Source: Chitinophagaceae bacterium (GTDB lineage Bacteria > Bacteroidota > Bacteroidia > Chitinophagales > Chitinophagaceae). From it: a DNA stretch of 64,000 nucleotides. The notes below the pieces were generated by a model. It saw only the letters and a list, made by a program, of their open reading frames with translations, ran no database searches and had not been told where the DNA came from. The stretch is from the NCBI GenBank assembly GCA_947447265.1, contig CANFKC010000004.1, forward strand, positions 124,001-188,000. Direction: 5' to 3'. Each line of letters begins with the position of its first letter. Position 1 is the first letter of the stretch. Both the position numbers and the translations under genes were made by a program. Shown here piece by piece: positions 7,159 through 15,528 of this stretch.

Positions 7159-7569
7159 ATGACCGACAATACTGAATTAATCAATCTATTTGTCAGCAAT
7201 TTTATTCTAAAGAATAGACGCGAAAGAAGCCGCAATCAGTTAACAGGTAAAAACCGCCGTAAATTCACTAACTGCCTGAACCATACCTGGGACAGTATAT
7301 TCAACATGACCTTATTGCATGAACTCACAAAAAATGAAAGGAGTTATATGGATGTACGGCAAATGTTGAAGTTAAACGACAATGATTGTTGCTATATAAT
7401 CTCAGATGAAAAAATGGACAATACTTTCCTTCCATTTAGCGGTGCTTTTGAAAAGATCTCTTCGGCCAGTTTTGGTTCTTTATTGATCAACCTCGATGCC
7501 AACCGTTTATTCCTCAAAACAGAATGCATGCAAGGCCCCCCGCCGCAATATATTGGCATATCGCACTAA
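7159..7569 (+). CDS. Unknown small basic protein next to the rtcB locus
   Basis: I do not recognise this 136-residue protein. The start is taken at the ATG at 7159 (MTDNTELINLF), because an upstream in-frame ATG lies inside the terminator hairpin. The N-terminal third is basic and helical-looking, with NRRERSRNQL and KNRRKFTNCLNHTW, suggesting nucleic-acid contact. The middle has acidic patches (LKLNDNDCCYIISDEKMD), and the C-terminal part is beta-rich. It has no signal peptide or membrane segment. It follows element 3 on the same strand, so a role with rtcB or the RNAs is possible. It is too small and unlike Ro60/TROVE proteins to be the missing Y-RNA partner. Confidence 0.6.
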   Translation: MTDNTELINLFVSNFILKNRRERSRNQLTGKNRRKFTNCLNHTWDSIFNMTLLHELTKNERSYMDVRQMLKLNDNDCCYIISDEKMDNTFLPFSGAFEKISSASFGSLLINLDANRLFLKTECMQGPPPQYIGISH

Positions 7570-7572
7570 ACA

Positions 7573-7599
7573 ATAAAGCCCGGCATCACCGGGCTTTAT
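7573..7599. terminator. Bidirectional terminator between the small gene and oxyR
   Basis: Perfect 11-bp stem ATAAAGCCCGG (7573-7583) with CCGGGCTTTAT (7589-7599), between convergent genes. Confidence 0.8.
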
Positions 7600-7602
7600 C
7601 AA

Positions 7603-8559
7603 TTATAATCTTGCGCTTTGTATGCGTAGTACTTTTCTGTTTTTCTTTTGCACCCGCATTTTTTCAGGAACAAGTTTCAGTATTTCATCCATTAACGACT
7701 GGAGAATAGAAAAATGCACAAAGTGATCATTGGTTACGAGGCTTATTTCACGCACCGGTTCAGGATCGGTAAAGTAGCGAACGTTCTCAATGCGGTCTTC
7801 ATCAAATTCCGATGTAGACAGCTCCGGCAAAATGGTCAATCCGCCATTCTTGTCCACCATGCGGCGCAGTGTTTCAACATTGCTCGACTCATACCGATAC
7901 GGGCGTTTTGCCTGTAAGCGCTGCACCTGGTCGCTGCAAAGGTCTATGATCTGGTTGCGCATACAATGTCCTTCGTTCAGCAGCCAGATACGGTCAAGTT
8001 CCACATCTGAAGCTTCTATCATTTTCTTTGAAAGCAATTTATCATCGCTCCTGAAATAAGCTACAAATGGCTCATAAAATAAAGGATACTCTTTAATGTC
8101 TTTTGTTTCCAGTGGCGTGCTCAGCAAACCCGCATCAATTTCGTTATTGCGCAAAGCAGTAATTATGCGATGGGTCTCCATCTCATTTACATCGAGGCGT
8201 ATATCCGGAAAATTCTTGGAGTAATTCTCCAGTAAGGCAGGTAAAATATTGGGCGCTACCGTAGGTATTACCGCCAGTTTAAACGTGCCTGAAATTATGT
8301 TTTGCTGTTGTTGTATCAGTTCGTGTATGCGCTCAAATTCTTCCAGCGTTTTACGCACTTGTTCTATAATAACCTTACCCATAGCGGTTATCTCAATAGG
8401 ATGCCTGCTACGGTCAAATATTTTCACGCCTAACTCTTCTTCCAGCTTTTGTATTTGAAGGCTAAGGGTTGGCTGGGTTACAAAACTTTTTTCTGCGGCT
8501 GCAACAAAGCTCTTGTAAGTAGCTAGTGCAATGGCGTATTCAAGTTGTATTATTGTCAT
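7603..8559 (-). CDS. oxyR: OxyR-type LysR regulator, peroxide sensor
   Basis: LysR-family activator of peroxide defence genes. The start at 8559 (MTIIQLEYAIAL) was chosen over the 8592 ATG because LysR proteins begin just before the helix-turn-helix. The protein then has 318 residues: winged helix-turn-helix (about 1-60, with KSFVTQPTLSLQIQKLEEELG), a linker helix, and an effector domain. NEGHCMRNQIIDLCS places cysteines at residues 199 and 208, the same spacing and numbering as the redox cysteine pair of E. coli OxyR. The nearest genes are not known OxyR targets. Confidence 0.92.
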   Translation of the reverse strand: MTIIQLEYAIALATYKSFVAAAEKSFVTQPTLSLQIQKLEEELGVKIFDRSRHPIEITAMGKVIIEQVRKTLEEFERIHELIQQQQNIISGTFKLAVIPTVAPNILPALLENYSKNFPDIRLDVNEMETHRIITALRNNEIDAGLLSTPLETKDIKEYPLFYEPFVAYFRSDDKLLSKKMIEASDVELDRIWLLNEGHCMRNQIIDLCSDQVQRLQAKRPYRYESSNVETLRRMVDKNGGLTILPELSTSEFDEDRIENVRYFTDPEPVREISLVTNDHFVHFSILQSLMDEILKLVPEKMRVQKKNRKVLRIQSARL

Positions 8560-8691
8560 AATGAGTAGTAAATTTACTGTACAAACATGCAAATTTGTTG
8601 TGCCGTTTTGTATTTACTTAGTTGAAGGTATATAAGTTTAACTTAAAATACAATTTCCAGTTACAAATCACAATTGTGTGACACTGATCGT

Positions 8692-10251
8692 TTACGGCTT
8701 TTTAACCACGGGCAATGGTTTACGTGGCAGCTTTTCATCGTGCATTGCAGCATTATAAACGAACGATGCCACAATAACAGAGGCCTGCATCAGATCATTG
8801 GCGCTTACACGGTCGTAAGAGTCCATATTGGTGTGGTGGGTACGGCTGCCATATTCCAGCGGGTCTTGTATAAACTGGAAACCCGGCAAGCCAACTTCAT
8901 CAAAAGAAATATGGTCGGTCGATCCTGTGTTGCGGTTGGTAACGGTTTTAGCGCCAAGATCGCGAAACGGTTCCAGCCAGCTTTCAAATACAGGTACAAT
9001 AGCATCATTGCCCTGTGCAAATATGCCCCTTATTTTACCCGCACCATTATCTAAATTAAAGTAAGCGGAAACTCTTTCATGCGCAGGCTTCAGCTCCATA
9101 GTAAGCCTGTCGCCAAAATGCTTCTTTACATATCCGCGCGACCCGAGTATACCCTGCTCTTCACCACTCCATAATAATATGCGGATAGTGCGGCGCGGCT
9201 TTATGTTGAGTGTTTTCAATATTCTAACCGCTTCCATCATTACAGCAGTTCCTGTGCCATTATCAGTGCAACCTGTTGCGGCATGCCAGCTATCCATGTG
9301 GCCACCTAACAATACTAATTCGCTCTTTAGTTCCGGGTCAGTTCCTGGTATTTCGGCAACAACATTGTTTTCAATGGAATCGTTCATCAGGAAGGTTGTG
9401 CGGCTGTCCATTTCCAGCGAAACTTCTTTACCTGCCTCCAGCAAACGCACGAGGCGACCCAGGTGCTCGCTGCCCATTTCCATTTCAGGGCAAACCGGCT
9501 TGGCATCCCAGGCACGCGGTGCTCCGTTGCTGGTAAATAAGGTACCCATTGTGCCCCTGCCTCCGCTCAATACCGCAGTTGCGCCTTCGCTATACAGGAA
9601 AGAATCTATGGCCCGTTTCAGGTTAAAAGCTGGTTTAGCTGCAGTCTTCGGCTTCTGACTGAGATTGGTTGTAGCTTCATCCATGTGCGGATCGTTCGCG
9701 GTATTATTCAGGTCCTCTTCAGTAAGGCGTTTAGCATCAGCAGTGAAGTTGATCTTTGTATCTCCGTTCATGCCGGAAAGCACAACAATCTTACCCCTCA
9801 GTTTGCCGCTGTACTTTGCCATATCTCCCTCACTATCTATGCGCACCAGCACCGCACTTGCGCTTACTAGTCCATTAGTACCCGGCGTCCAGGCTTTCGG
9901 TGTGGCTATCAGTGCCTGGTAGTAAGGCGCGGTCATAGCAACATAACTCTTATTAATTTCCCAGCCTTTACCAAAACCGCCCCATGGCTCTATTTTCGCA
10001 TTGCTGAGGCCCCACTCTGTTAATTTATCTTTTGCCCATTTTTCTGCATTCTTCATGCCTGTAGAACCAGTAAGGCGTGGACCATTCACATCAGTCATCT
10101 GGAACAATGTTTCCATTATTCTGGAATTATTGAACCCTTCATTTTTAATTTTGGTTACCATGCTCAGGTTTACCCTCTCTGAATGGTCGCCGCGAAAAGA
10201 CAGTGTGCAGGCCGCAATTGCCAGCAAGGCTATTGAAAAAGCGTATTTCAT
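8692..10251 (-). CDS. Secreted M28-family zinc peptidase with PA domain
   Basis: Aminopeptidase or carboxypeptidase-like enzyme, exported. The 519-residue product has an N-terminal signal sequence (about 1-20, possibly a lipoprotein with AIAAC), a protease-associated insert (about 110-300), and an M28 catalytic core. Zinc and catalytic motifs are GGHMDSW, TDNGTGTAV, WSGEEQG, FNLDNGAG and a late HHTNMDSYD. Many Bacteroidota carry similar peptidases that release amino acids from peptides outside the cell. Substrate preference cannot be read from the sequence. Confidence 0.9.
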   Translation of the reverse strand: MKYAFSIALLAIAACTLSFRGDHSERVNLSMVTKIKNEGFNNSRIMETLFQMTDVNGPRLTGSTGMKNAEKWAKDKLTEWGLSNAKIEPWGGFGKGWEINKSYVAMTAPYYQALIATPKAWTPGTNGLVSASAVLVRIDSEGDMAKYSGKLRGKIVVLSGMNGDTKINFTADAKRLTEEDLNNTANDPHMDEATTNLSQKPKTAAKPAFNLKRAIDSFLYSEGATAVLSGGRGTMGTLFTSNGAPRAWDAKPVCPEMEMGSEHLGRLVRLLEAGKEVSLEMDSRTTFLMNDSIENNVVAEIPGTDPELKSELVLLGGHMDSWHAATGCTDNGTGTAVMMEAVRILKTLNIKPRRTIRILLWSGEEQGILGSRGYVKKHFGDRLTMELKPAHERVSAYFNLDNGAGKIRGIFAQGNDAIVPVFESWLEPFRDLGAKTVTNRNTGSTDHISFDEVGLPGFQFIQDPLEYGSRTHHTNMDSYDRVSANDLMQASVIVASFVYNAAMHDEKLPRKPLPVVKKP

Positions 10252-10460
10252 TAAAATTTATTTGAGCGGGAAAAGTACCTAAAAAAGAGCATATACACTA
10301 ACTATTTCAATACATGCGTATGCAATTTGCGGAAAAAAAACTGTTTAAGTTGCCGCCTCACCCATTTTGGGGGATAAAAAACAGATTACAGTAGAGAGTA
10401 GCGCGCTACAACTTTTCGTTTTGAAATAACATTCGGTTACTTTTACGCAACGTTACAATT

Positions 10461-10685
10461 ATGGCTGAAACACAAACCAATAATCCGCTGCATGGCAAAA
10501 CATTGGAGGCAATACTCAACCACCTGGTTGAAACCTATGGCTGGGAAAGGCTGGCCGAAGAAGTGAGGATCAATTGCTTTTTGGTTAACCCGAGCATCAA
10601 ATCGAGCCTTACCTTTTTGCGTAAAACGCCATGGGCACGCACCAAAGTAGAAAACCTTTACCTCGACAGTTTACACAAAGGTTGA
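10461..10685 (+). CDS. VF530 (DUF2132) family small protein
   Basis: The 74-residue protein matches the VF530 family, small alpha-helical DNA-binding-like proteins of unknown role. Recognisable pieces are [31 protein letters not shown] and [17 protein letters not shown]. It is at full family length. Its TGA stop overlaps the ATG of the next gene by one base (TGATG), which indicates translational coupling. Confidence 0.88.
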   Translation: MAETQTNNPLHGKTLEAILNHLVETYGWERLAEEVRINCFLVNPSIKSSLTFLRKTPWARTKVENLYLDSLHKG

Positions 10686-11032
10686 TGCTGCGCGATATAG
10701 ACAATTATTTTTTGCAACAACCCGAACCAGCGCGCAGCTGCATGGAATTTCTCCGGGACTATATTCTGGCGCTAGACCCACAGCTGACCGAAGCGTGGAA
10801 ATACAGGATGCCTATGTATTGCTACAACGGCAAAATGTGCTGCTATTTGTGGGTACAAAAGAAAACAGGTATCCCTTACATAGGTATTGTAGAAGGCGAA
10901 AAAGTCAACCATCCCAACCTGATTACAGAAAAGCGCGCCCGCATGAAAATATTATTGGTAGACCCGACCAGGGATATTCCCCTAGCCAAGATAAATGGTA
11001 TATTGGAACAGATGCTTAAATTGTATAGGTAG
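10685..11032 (+). CDS. DUF1801 family protein
   Basis: The 115-residue product fits DUF1801 (YdhG/Fra-like fold, unknown role). Typical features are a helical N-terminus (PEPARSCMEFLRDYILALDP), TEAWKYRMPMYCYNGKMCCYLW, and a C-terminal region with ILLVDPTRDIP. The start is the ATG overlapping the VF530 stop; the frame extends further upstream but would overlap that gene by 52 bases. The two genes probably form a coupled pair. Confidence 0.85.
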   Translation: MLRDIDNYFLQQPEPARSCMEFLRDYILALDPQLTEAWKYRMPMYCYNGKMCCYLWVQKKTGIPYIGIVEGEKVNHPNLITEKRARMKILLVDPTRDIPLAKINGILEQMLKLYR

Positions 11033-11039
11033 CGTATCC

Positions 11040-11071
11040 AGGTGTCCCACACTTTTGAAGTATGGGACACC
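11040..11071. terminator. Palindromic bidirectional terminator (REP-like)
   Basis: AGGTGTCCCA (11040-11049) pairs with TGGGACACCT (11062-11071), with extra ACTT/AAGT pairing inside. It sits between convergent genes and is closely similar to the hairpin at 60131-60163. Confidence 0.7.
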
Positions 11072-11080
11072 TAATTAAAA

Positions 11081-12283
11081 TTAACCCTTTGTTTCAGGGT
11101 TTACCTCATCGTCCGTTCTGGCCATGCGCCTGGTTCCTTCGTACAATTCGAATTCCATAAGGCGGCAATCAATAATACTGGTATAGAATTCTATCCTGCG
11201 TTTGGCTTTCAGTCCTATTTTTTTTGCAAGGTCCAGGTTACCGGTAAAAACATAGCCAAAATAGCCACCACACTTCTTTTTCATGAAGTCGCCAATACCG
11301 GCATAAATCGTTTCCAAGGCTTCTATTTCCCCAAGGCGTTCCCCATATTCGGGGTTTACAAACATTACACCTTTGCCGCCTTCCGGCACTTCTGTTTCGG
11401 CATAGTCGCACACCTTAAATTCTATAAGGTCAGCCACACCGGCAGCAATGGCGTTTTTACGCGCATTCGCAATAGCCATGTCACTAAAATCGGTAGCTAT
11501 AATACGCAGGCCCGGCACTTCCTTTATCTGACTATCCAATGTTTCCATTTCGCGCAGATACACTTCGTTATCATAACCGATAAGGTGCATAAATGCATAG
11601 TTAAGCCGGAACAAGCCCGGGCGTGTATTGGTTGCAATTAAAGCTGCCTCTATAGGAACCGTACCGGAACCACACATTGGGTTTACGAACGGACTTTGCC
11701 TGTCCCAACGGGTAGCCATTATGGTAGCCGAAGCCAGCGCTTCCAGCATCGGCGCACGTCCGGGTATTTTACGGTAGCCATGCCTCGCGAGGGAATCTCC
11801 GGATGTATCTATGAACAATTCGGCTTCTTCATTCTTCCAGAAAAGGTGTACGACTGTACCTATCAGTTCAGAACCTGTATTGGGGCGATTGCCACGTTTT
11901 TCACGAAGGCGGTCTACGATAGCATCTTTTACCCTGAGGTTGGCAAACATGCTGTTCTTAATAGTATCGTTCAATACGTTGCTGGTAATGGAAAAATAGC
12001 CCGGATCAGGCAATACATTTTCCCACGGATAGGCTGCTACTGCTTTATACACATCGTCAGCATTACTTGCCTGGAACTGCTTAAGGCTATACAACACCTG
12101 GCTTGCACAACGCAGGTTAAGGTTAAGCCTGATACATTCGTTAATGGTGGCCGTGAGCTTAATACCGGTTACAAATGTTTCATCTATCTCGTATCCAAGT
12201 TCGGTTACTTCCTGCGCAAGGTAAGGCGCAATGCGCTTGTGGCAGGTAATGGTAACCGGAGCTTTTGTTGTGTATAATGACAT
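11081..12283 (-). CDS. THUMP-domain 23S rRNA guanine-N2 methyltransferase (RlmL N-terminal type)
   Basis: SAM-dependent methyltransferase expected to modify rRNA, by similarity to the RlmL/YcbY N-terminal half (m2G2445 in E. coli). The ATG at 12283 (MSLYTTKAPVTITC) was chosen; the upstream 18 residues look spurious. Order: ferredoxin-like/THUMP region (about 1-165), then a Rossmann methyltransferase with NPMCGSGT for SAM binding and VNPEYGERLG in place of the usual NPPYG motif. At 400 residues it lacks the second RlmK methyltransferase half found in gamma-proteobacteria, which is normal for Bacteroidota. Confidence 0.88.
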   Translation of the reverse strand: MSLYTTKAPVTITCHKRIAPYLAQEVTELGYEIDETFVTGIKLTATINECIRLNLNLRCASQVLYSLKQFQASNADDVYKAVAAYPWENVLPDPGYFSITSNVLNDTIKNSMFANLRVKDAIVDRLREKRGNRPNTGSELIGTVVHLFWKNEEAELFIDTSGDSLARHGYRKIPGRAPMLEALASATIMATRWDRQSPFVNPMCGSGTVPIEAALIATNTRPGLFRLNYAFMHLIGYDNEVYLREMETLDSQIKEVPGLRIIATDFSDMAIANARKNAIAAGVADLIEFKVCDYAETEVPEGGKGVMFVNPEYGERLGEIEALETIYAGIGDFMKKKCGGYFGYVFTGNLDLAKKIGLKAKRRIEFYTSIIDCRLMEFELYEGTRRMARTDDEVNPETKG

Positions 12284-12380
12284 ATTGGTGGTAAAGATAA
12301 AAGTTAATGCTTTAAAACAACGGAATAATAACTGCATCGCGCTTTATGGAATAAACAACATGCAGCATCTTAGTTACAAA

Positions 12381-12388
12381 CACCTTTG
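12381..12388 (+). promoter_or_regulatory. Possible -7 box overlapping the exbD start region
   Basis: CACCTTTG, one base from TAnnTTTG, ends 1 nt before the ATG at 12390. If it is used, the transcript begins near or inside the first codons and translation would start at 12399 or 12405. Confidence 0.35.
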
Positions 12389-12389
12389 T

Positions 12390-12911
12390 ATGGCTGAAAT
12401 GAATATGCCGCAAAAAGAAGGGAAAGGCAGGCGGAAAGTTGCGGCACCGCGTATTGACCTTACCCCAATGGTTGACCTGGGCTTCCTGCTCATCACTTTT
12501 TTTATGTTCACGACTTCTCTGGCACAACAGCGAAGTATGGAATTAAAAATGCCCGTTCCTCCTGCTATGGTTGACGTGCCACAAGCCTACCCTGACGAGG
12601 CCGTAATAACATTGCTACCGGCCAACAACCACCGGGTATATTATTACGAAGGTGCACTAAAAAGCCCCGCACAAATGAAAAACTGCAGCATTGGGGAAAC
12701 CAGGCAAATATTACAACGTAAGATGAGAGAAGTTGCCGCATTGCCCGCAACCTATTCAAAGCAGGCGCACGAGATACATGTGTTGCTGAAACCCAATGCT
12801 GACAGCAAGTATAACGACCTCGTTAACCTGCTTGATGAAATGCTGATTTTGAAGATCGAATACTATTGCATTGTAGATATTACACCTGAGGAAAAGCTGA
12901 TGCTCCAGTAA
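12390..12911 (+). CDS. ExbD-family biopolymer transport protein
   Basis: Partner of ExbB and TonB in energising outer-membrane transport. From the ATG at 12390 the protein has 173 residues: a short basic N-terminus, then APRIDLTPMVDLGFLLITFFMFT. This holds the conserved Asp of the single membrane helix (PMVDLGFLL), which carries protons in the complex. A periplasmic domain follows. No exbB lies beside it, so it must work with a distant ExbB or belong to a multi-ExbD set, as is common in Bacteroidota. The start is uncertain (see the promoter entry). Confidence 0.85.
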   Translation: MAEMNMPQKEGKGRRKVAAPRIDLTPMVDLGFLLITFFMFTTSLAQQRSMELKMPVPPAMVDVPQAYPDEAVITLLPANNHRVYYYEGALKSPAQMKNCSIGETRQILQRKMREVAALPATYSKQAHEIHVLLKPNADSKYNDLVNLLDEMLILKIEYYCIVDITPEEKLMLQ

Positions 12912-12930
12912 TTGCAATTGTATACCGTGA

Positions 12931-12950
12931 ATACGCAAAATATTGCGTAT
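12931..12950. terminator. Possible weak bidirectional terminator
   Basis: ATACGCAA-AATA-TTGCGTAT, an 8-bp stem between the convergent exbD and O-antigen ligase genes. It has no strong T run. Confidence 0.35.
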
Positions 12951-12982
12951 CTACATTGTGCAATAAAGGCTGGTAAAGGGAA

Positions 12983-14461
12983 TTATTTTTGCGGAACCTC
13001 TGCAACAACAGCGGCTTCCTTTTCCAGGTCACGACTCTTTTTATCAAGCATGATGAGCAAGGCTACGGGGATATAAAACAGCGCGGCTATTTTATGCGTT
13101 TCAATCAGTTCAGAGAAAAAGTTGTTGATGAACCCTGCTGCAATGGTCATGGTAAGGCCGATGGTAACACCCCGCCAGAATTTATCTTTAAACCGGTGGT
13201 AAACCCGTTGCCCCTTGGCAAAAACAGAAGGGATAAGCAATGCATATAAAAGCATGGCCGGCCAGCCCTGTTCGGCAAGCATATACAGGTAGTAATTGTG
13301 CGTGGTCGATTGTTCTTTGTTGCGACTCACATAGGTCTGGAACGAACTTACAGCATAAGGCTTGTAGTAGTAATAAAATGCCCTTGGTCCTACACCGGTT
13401 ACAGGATAATCCATGCTCATCCTCACGGTAGCTATCCAGCGATACAGACGCTCCATGCTGCTCATATCCTTACCCCGGAAGGTTGCAATAAGGTGGTCAG
13501 TAAACTCCTTGTGCATGTATGTTTTGTTATAGTCAGGCCTGAAATCCATGAACTTATTATTGGGCACCATGTAACAAAACAACAAAATAATGCAGGCGTA
13601 TATGGTCGGCATTACTATGTTTACAACTTTAATTCTTATGGCCAAACCAACGGCTATCGCGAAAAATACGGCTATGTAAGCGGCACGTGTTTGCGCGAAA
13701 ATAATACCCGCAATAAACACCAGTATCACCAACAGCAACGTTAGCTTGGTGGCCAGGCTGCGTTTACCAATTAATGAATAAGCAACCAGCAGCAAGGGGA
13801 AGAGCATAGATGTAACCGACGAATAATCAACGTGGTTATAATACAGGCTTTGCCCCAAAAAAGCTAACGACTCCTGCACCTTTGCAAAACGGAACCCCAG
13901 CATGGCATGGTGAATAAGGATAATTATAATGGTGATAAGCGTGGGTATTACCAACAGCTTGAACCCCATTACATAGTCTTTCTTTTCCCTGAAAATGAAC
14001 ACAGGCAATATGAAGAAACTGGCCATCAACCAGCACTTTACCAATAAGAACTTAACCGAGAAGAACAGCATTTGCGAACAAGCCACCGCCACTATAAGCC
14101 AGAGGAATTGTAGTACCGTTATAAACACCAGTTTATCCTTCCACCACCACTTGGGCAGCATAGCCGGGTTACTGGCAAACATAACCACTACCAGCAGCAG
14201 GAAGCCCCACATCATGGGTTGGTCGGGCAGCGTAATAGACATGGTGTCCCCCGCAAAATTAATCTGGATAGAAGCGGGGATAGTAAACAGGAACAACCAA
14301 TAAGCAGTCTTCCAGTTAATGCCCAGCAGCACAAAAAATAAATAGCCGAAAGGCACCGCCAATACAAAGTAACTACCCGTATAGGCAAACAAGATCACCG
14401 TTAAAAATAACAGTGAAAATGAAGCGATGCTGAACCATTTATTTTTAAGAAGTAATTCCAT
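12983..14461 (-). CDS. O-antigen ligase/polymerase-type polysaccharide membrane protein
   Basis: The 492-residue protein has about 11-12 membrane segments and a Wzy/WaaL-type core. AQTRAAYIAVFFAIAVGLA resembles the arginine-containing loop, and VTGVGPRAFYYYY plus STTHNYYLYMLAEQGWP resemble the conserved GxGxxxF and HNxxLxxxxxxG motifs of the O-antigen ligase family. It would polymerise or ligate a surface polysaccharide at the periplasmic face. Its ATG overlaps the stop of the upstream chain-length gene by one base (TAATG), so the two are translationally coupled. Confidence 0.82.
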   Translation of the reverse strand: MELLLKNKWFSIASFSLLFLTVILFAYTGSYFVLAVPFGYLFFVLLGINWKTAYWLFLFTIPASIQINFAGDTMSITLPDQPMMWGFLLLVVVMFASNPAMLPKWWWKDKLVFITVLQFLWLIVAVACSQMLFFSVKFLLVKCWLMASFFILPVFIFREKKDYVMGFKLLVIPTLITIIIILIHHAMLGFRFAKVQESLAFLGQSLYYNHVDYSSVTSMLFPLLLVAYSLIGKRSLATKLTLLLVILVFIAGIIFAQTRAAYIAVFFAIAVGLAIRIKVVNIVMPTIYACIILLFCYMVPNNKFMDFRPDYNKTYMHKEFTDHLIATFRGKDMSSMERLYRWIATVRMSMDYPVTGVGPRAFYYYYKPYAVSSFQTYVSRNKEQSTTHNYYLYMLAEQGWPAMLLYALLIPSVFAKGQRVYHRFKDKFWRGVTIGLTMTIAAGFINNFFSELIETHKIAALFYIPVALLIMLDKKSRDLEKEAAVVAEVPQK

Positions 14462-15429
14462 TAGCGGACAGCTGCCATCAGCTTATTGTAGTATGCTAAA
14501 ACCAAAACCAGAAGAGTACTGAAGAACAAACCCAGGAGACCCGCAACGGTAAGCACCGTAGTTATTGACGCACCGGTTGGGCCTGTAGGGGCTTGTGCTC
14601 TTGAAATTACTTTCAGGTATTCCATAGAACTGGAAGCCGATGTTGAATATTCATTGAGTAACGAAATATCGTGCGCCCTGTCCATCACCAGCTGGTCTTT
14701 AATTGATTCAATGTTTTGTACTTCTTCCATGCCACGTGCATAGTTGGCGCCGCTGCCCCTGGCTTCGCCGCTCATTATGTTCTGGCGGGCAGGGTTAATT
14801 ACACTGTATACCCCATATTTTTCACGGATGGAAGCAAGTGAATCTGTATATACTTTTATAGAGCTATCCAACTGGCTTACCTGCTTTTTAATTGAAGCGG
14901 TAATACCGGCTTTAACCGTGGTATAGATATCCCTGAAAACTTCACCCGCTACCTTAACCGACATGTTGGCCACATTAGCCGCAGTTACAGAATCGTAAGC
15001 AATGTAGGAGACTTCAATATCCTTATACTCCGAGCGTTTTACATTAAAATTCTTATCAAACACACCCATCAGGAAGGCGTGACCCTTTTCCGTGTTTATG
15101 TCAGACTTGTAGACATCCTGGAATTGACAATTACGAATAATTCGGTCGCGAACGGTATCAGAATTCAACAGGGCCACTACCCTGTCCAGGTCATCATCAC
15201 CACCAAAAAAGTCTATCCACCTGGACTCTGTTGCACGGAATAAAGTCTGGCGGTCACCATAAAGCGGGTTATTTACCAGGAAGTGTGAAGCTGCTTTAAA
15301 TTTCTTCTTCTTTACTGCAAAGAAAATTCCACCCAAACCAACAGCAACCAATGTAATGACTATAATTATGCGCTTCTGTTTTTGAATGGTCCTGACAACG
15401 TCTATCAGGTCAAAAGATGGTGTTGACAT
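14461..15429 (-). CDS. Wzz-type polysaccharide chain-length/co-polymerase protein
   Basis: The 322-residue protein has a membrane helix near the N-terminus (about 18-35), a long periplasmic helical region with a coiled-coil look (about 170-250), and a C-terminal membrane helix (about 293-313). This is the layout of Wzz/PCP proteins that set polysaccharide length. No tyrosine kinase domain follows. It is coupled to the downstream Wzy-like gene and, with the Wzx-like gene at 16748, makes a Wzx/Wzy-type pathway. Confidence 0.8.
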   Translation of the reverse strand: MSTPSFDLIDVVRTIQKQKRIIIVITLVAVGLGGIFFAVKKKKFKAASHFLVNNPLYGDRQTLFRATESRWIDFFGGDDDLDRVVALLNSDTVRDRIIRNCQFQDVYKSDINTEKGHAFLMGVFDKNFNVKRSEYKDIEVSYIAYDSVTAANVANMSVKVAGEVFRDIYTTVKAGITASIKKQVSQLDSSIKVYTDSLASIREKYGVYSVINPARQNIMSGEARGSGANYARGMEEVQNIESIKDQLVMDRAHDISLLNEYSTSASSSMEYLKVISRAQAPTGPTGASITTVLTVAGLLGLFFSTLLVLVLAYYNKLMAAVR

Positions 15430-15528
15430 TTTTTATTGTTTTGTTACGCTGATTCTAAGTTTTTGCCTTGCAAAAAATCCAGCACCGATAGCTATGAACG
15501 GCTATCCGCACCTAATATTGCCTTCGCT

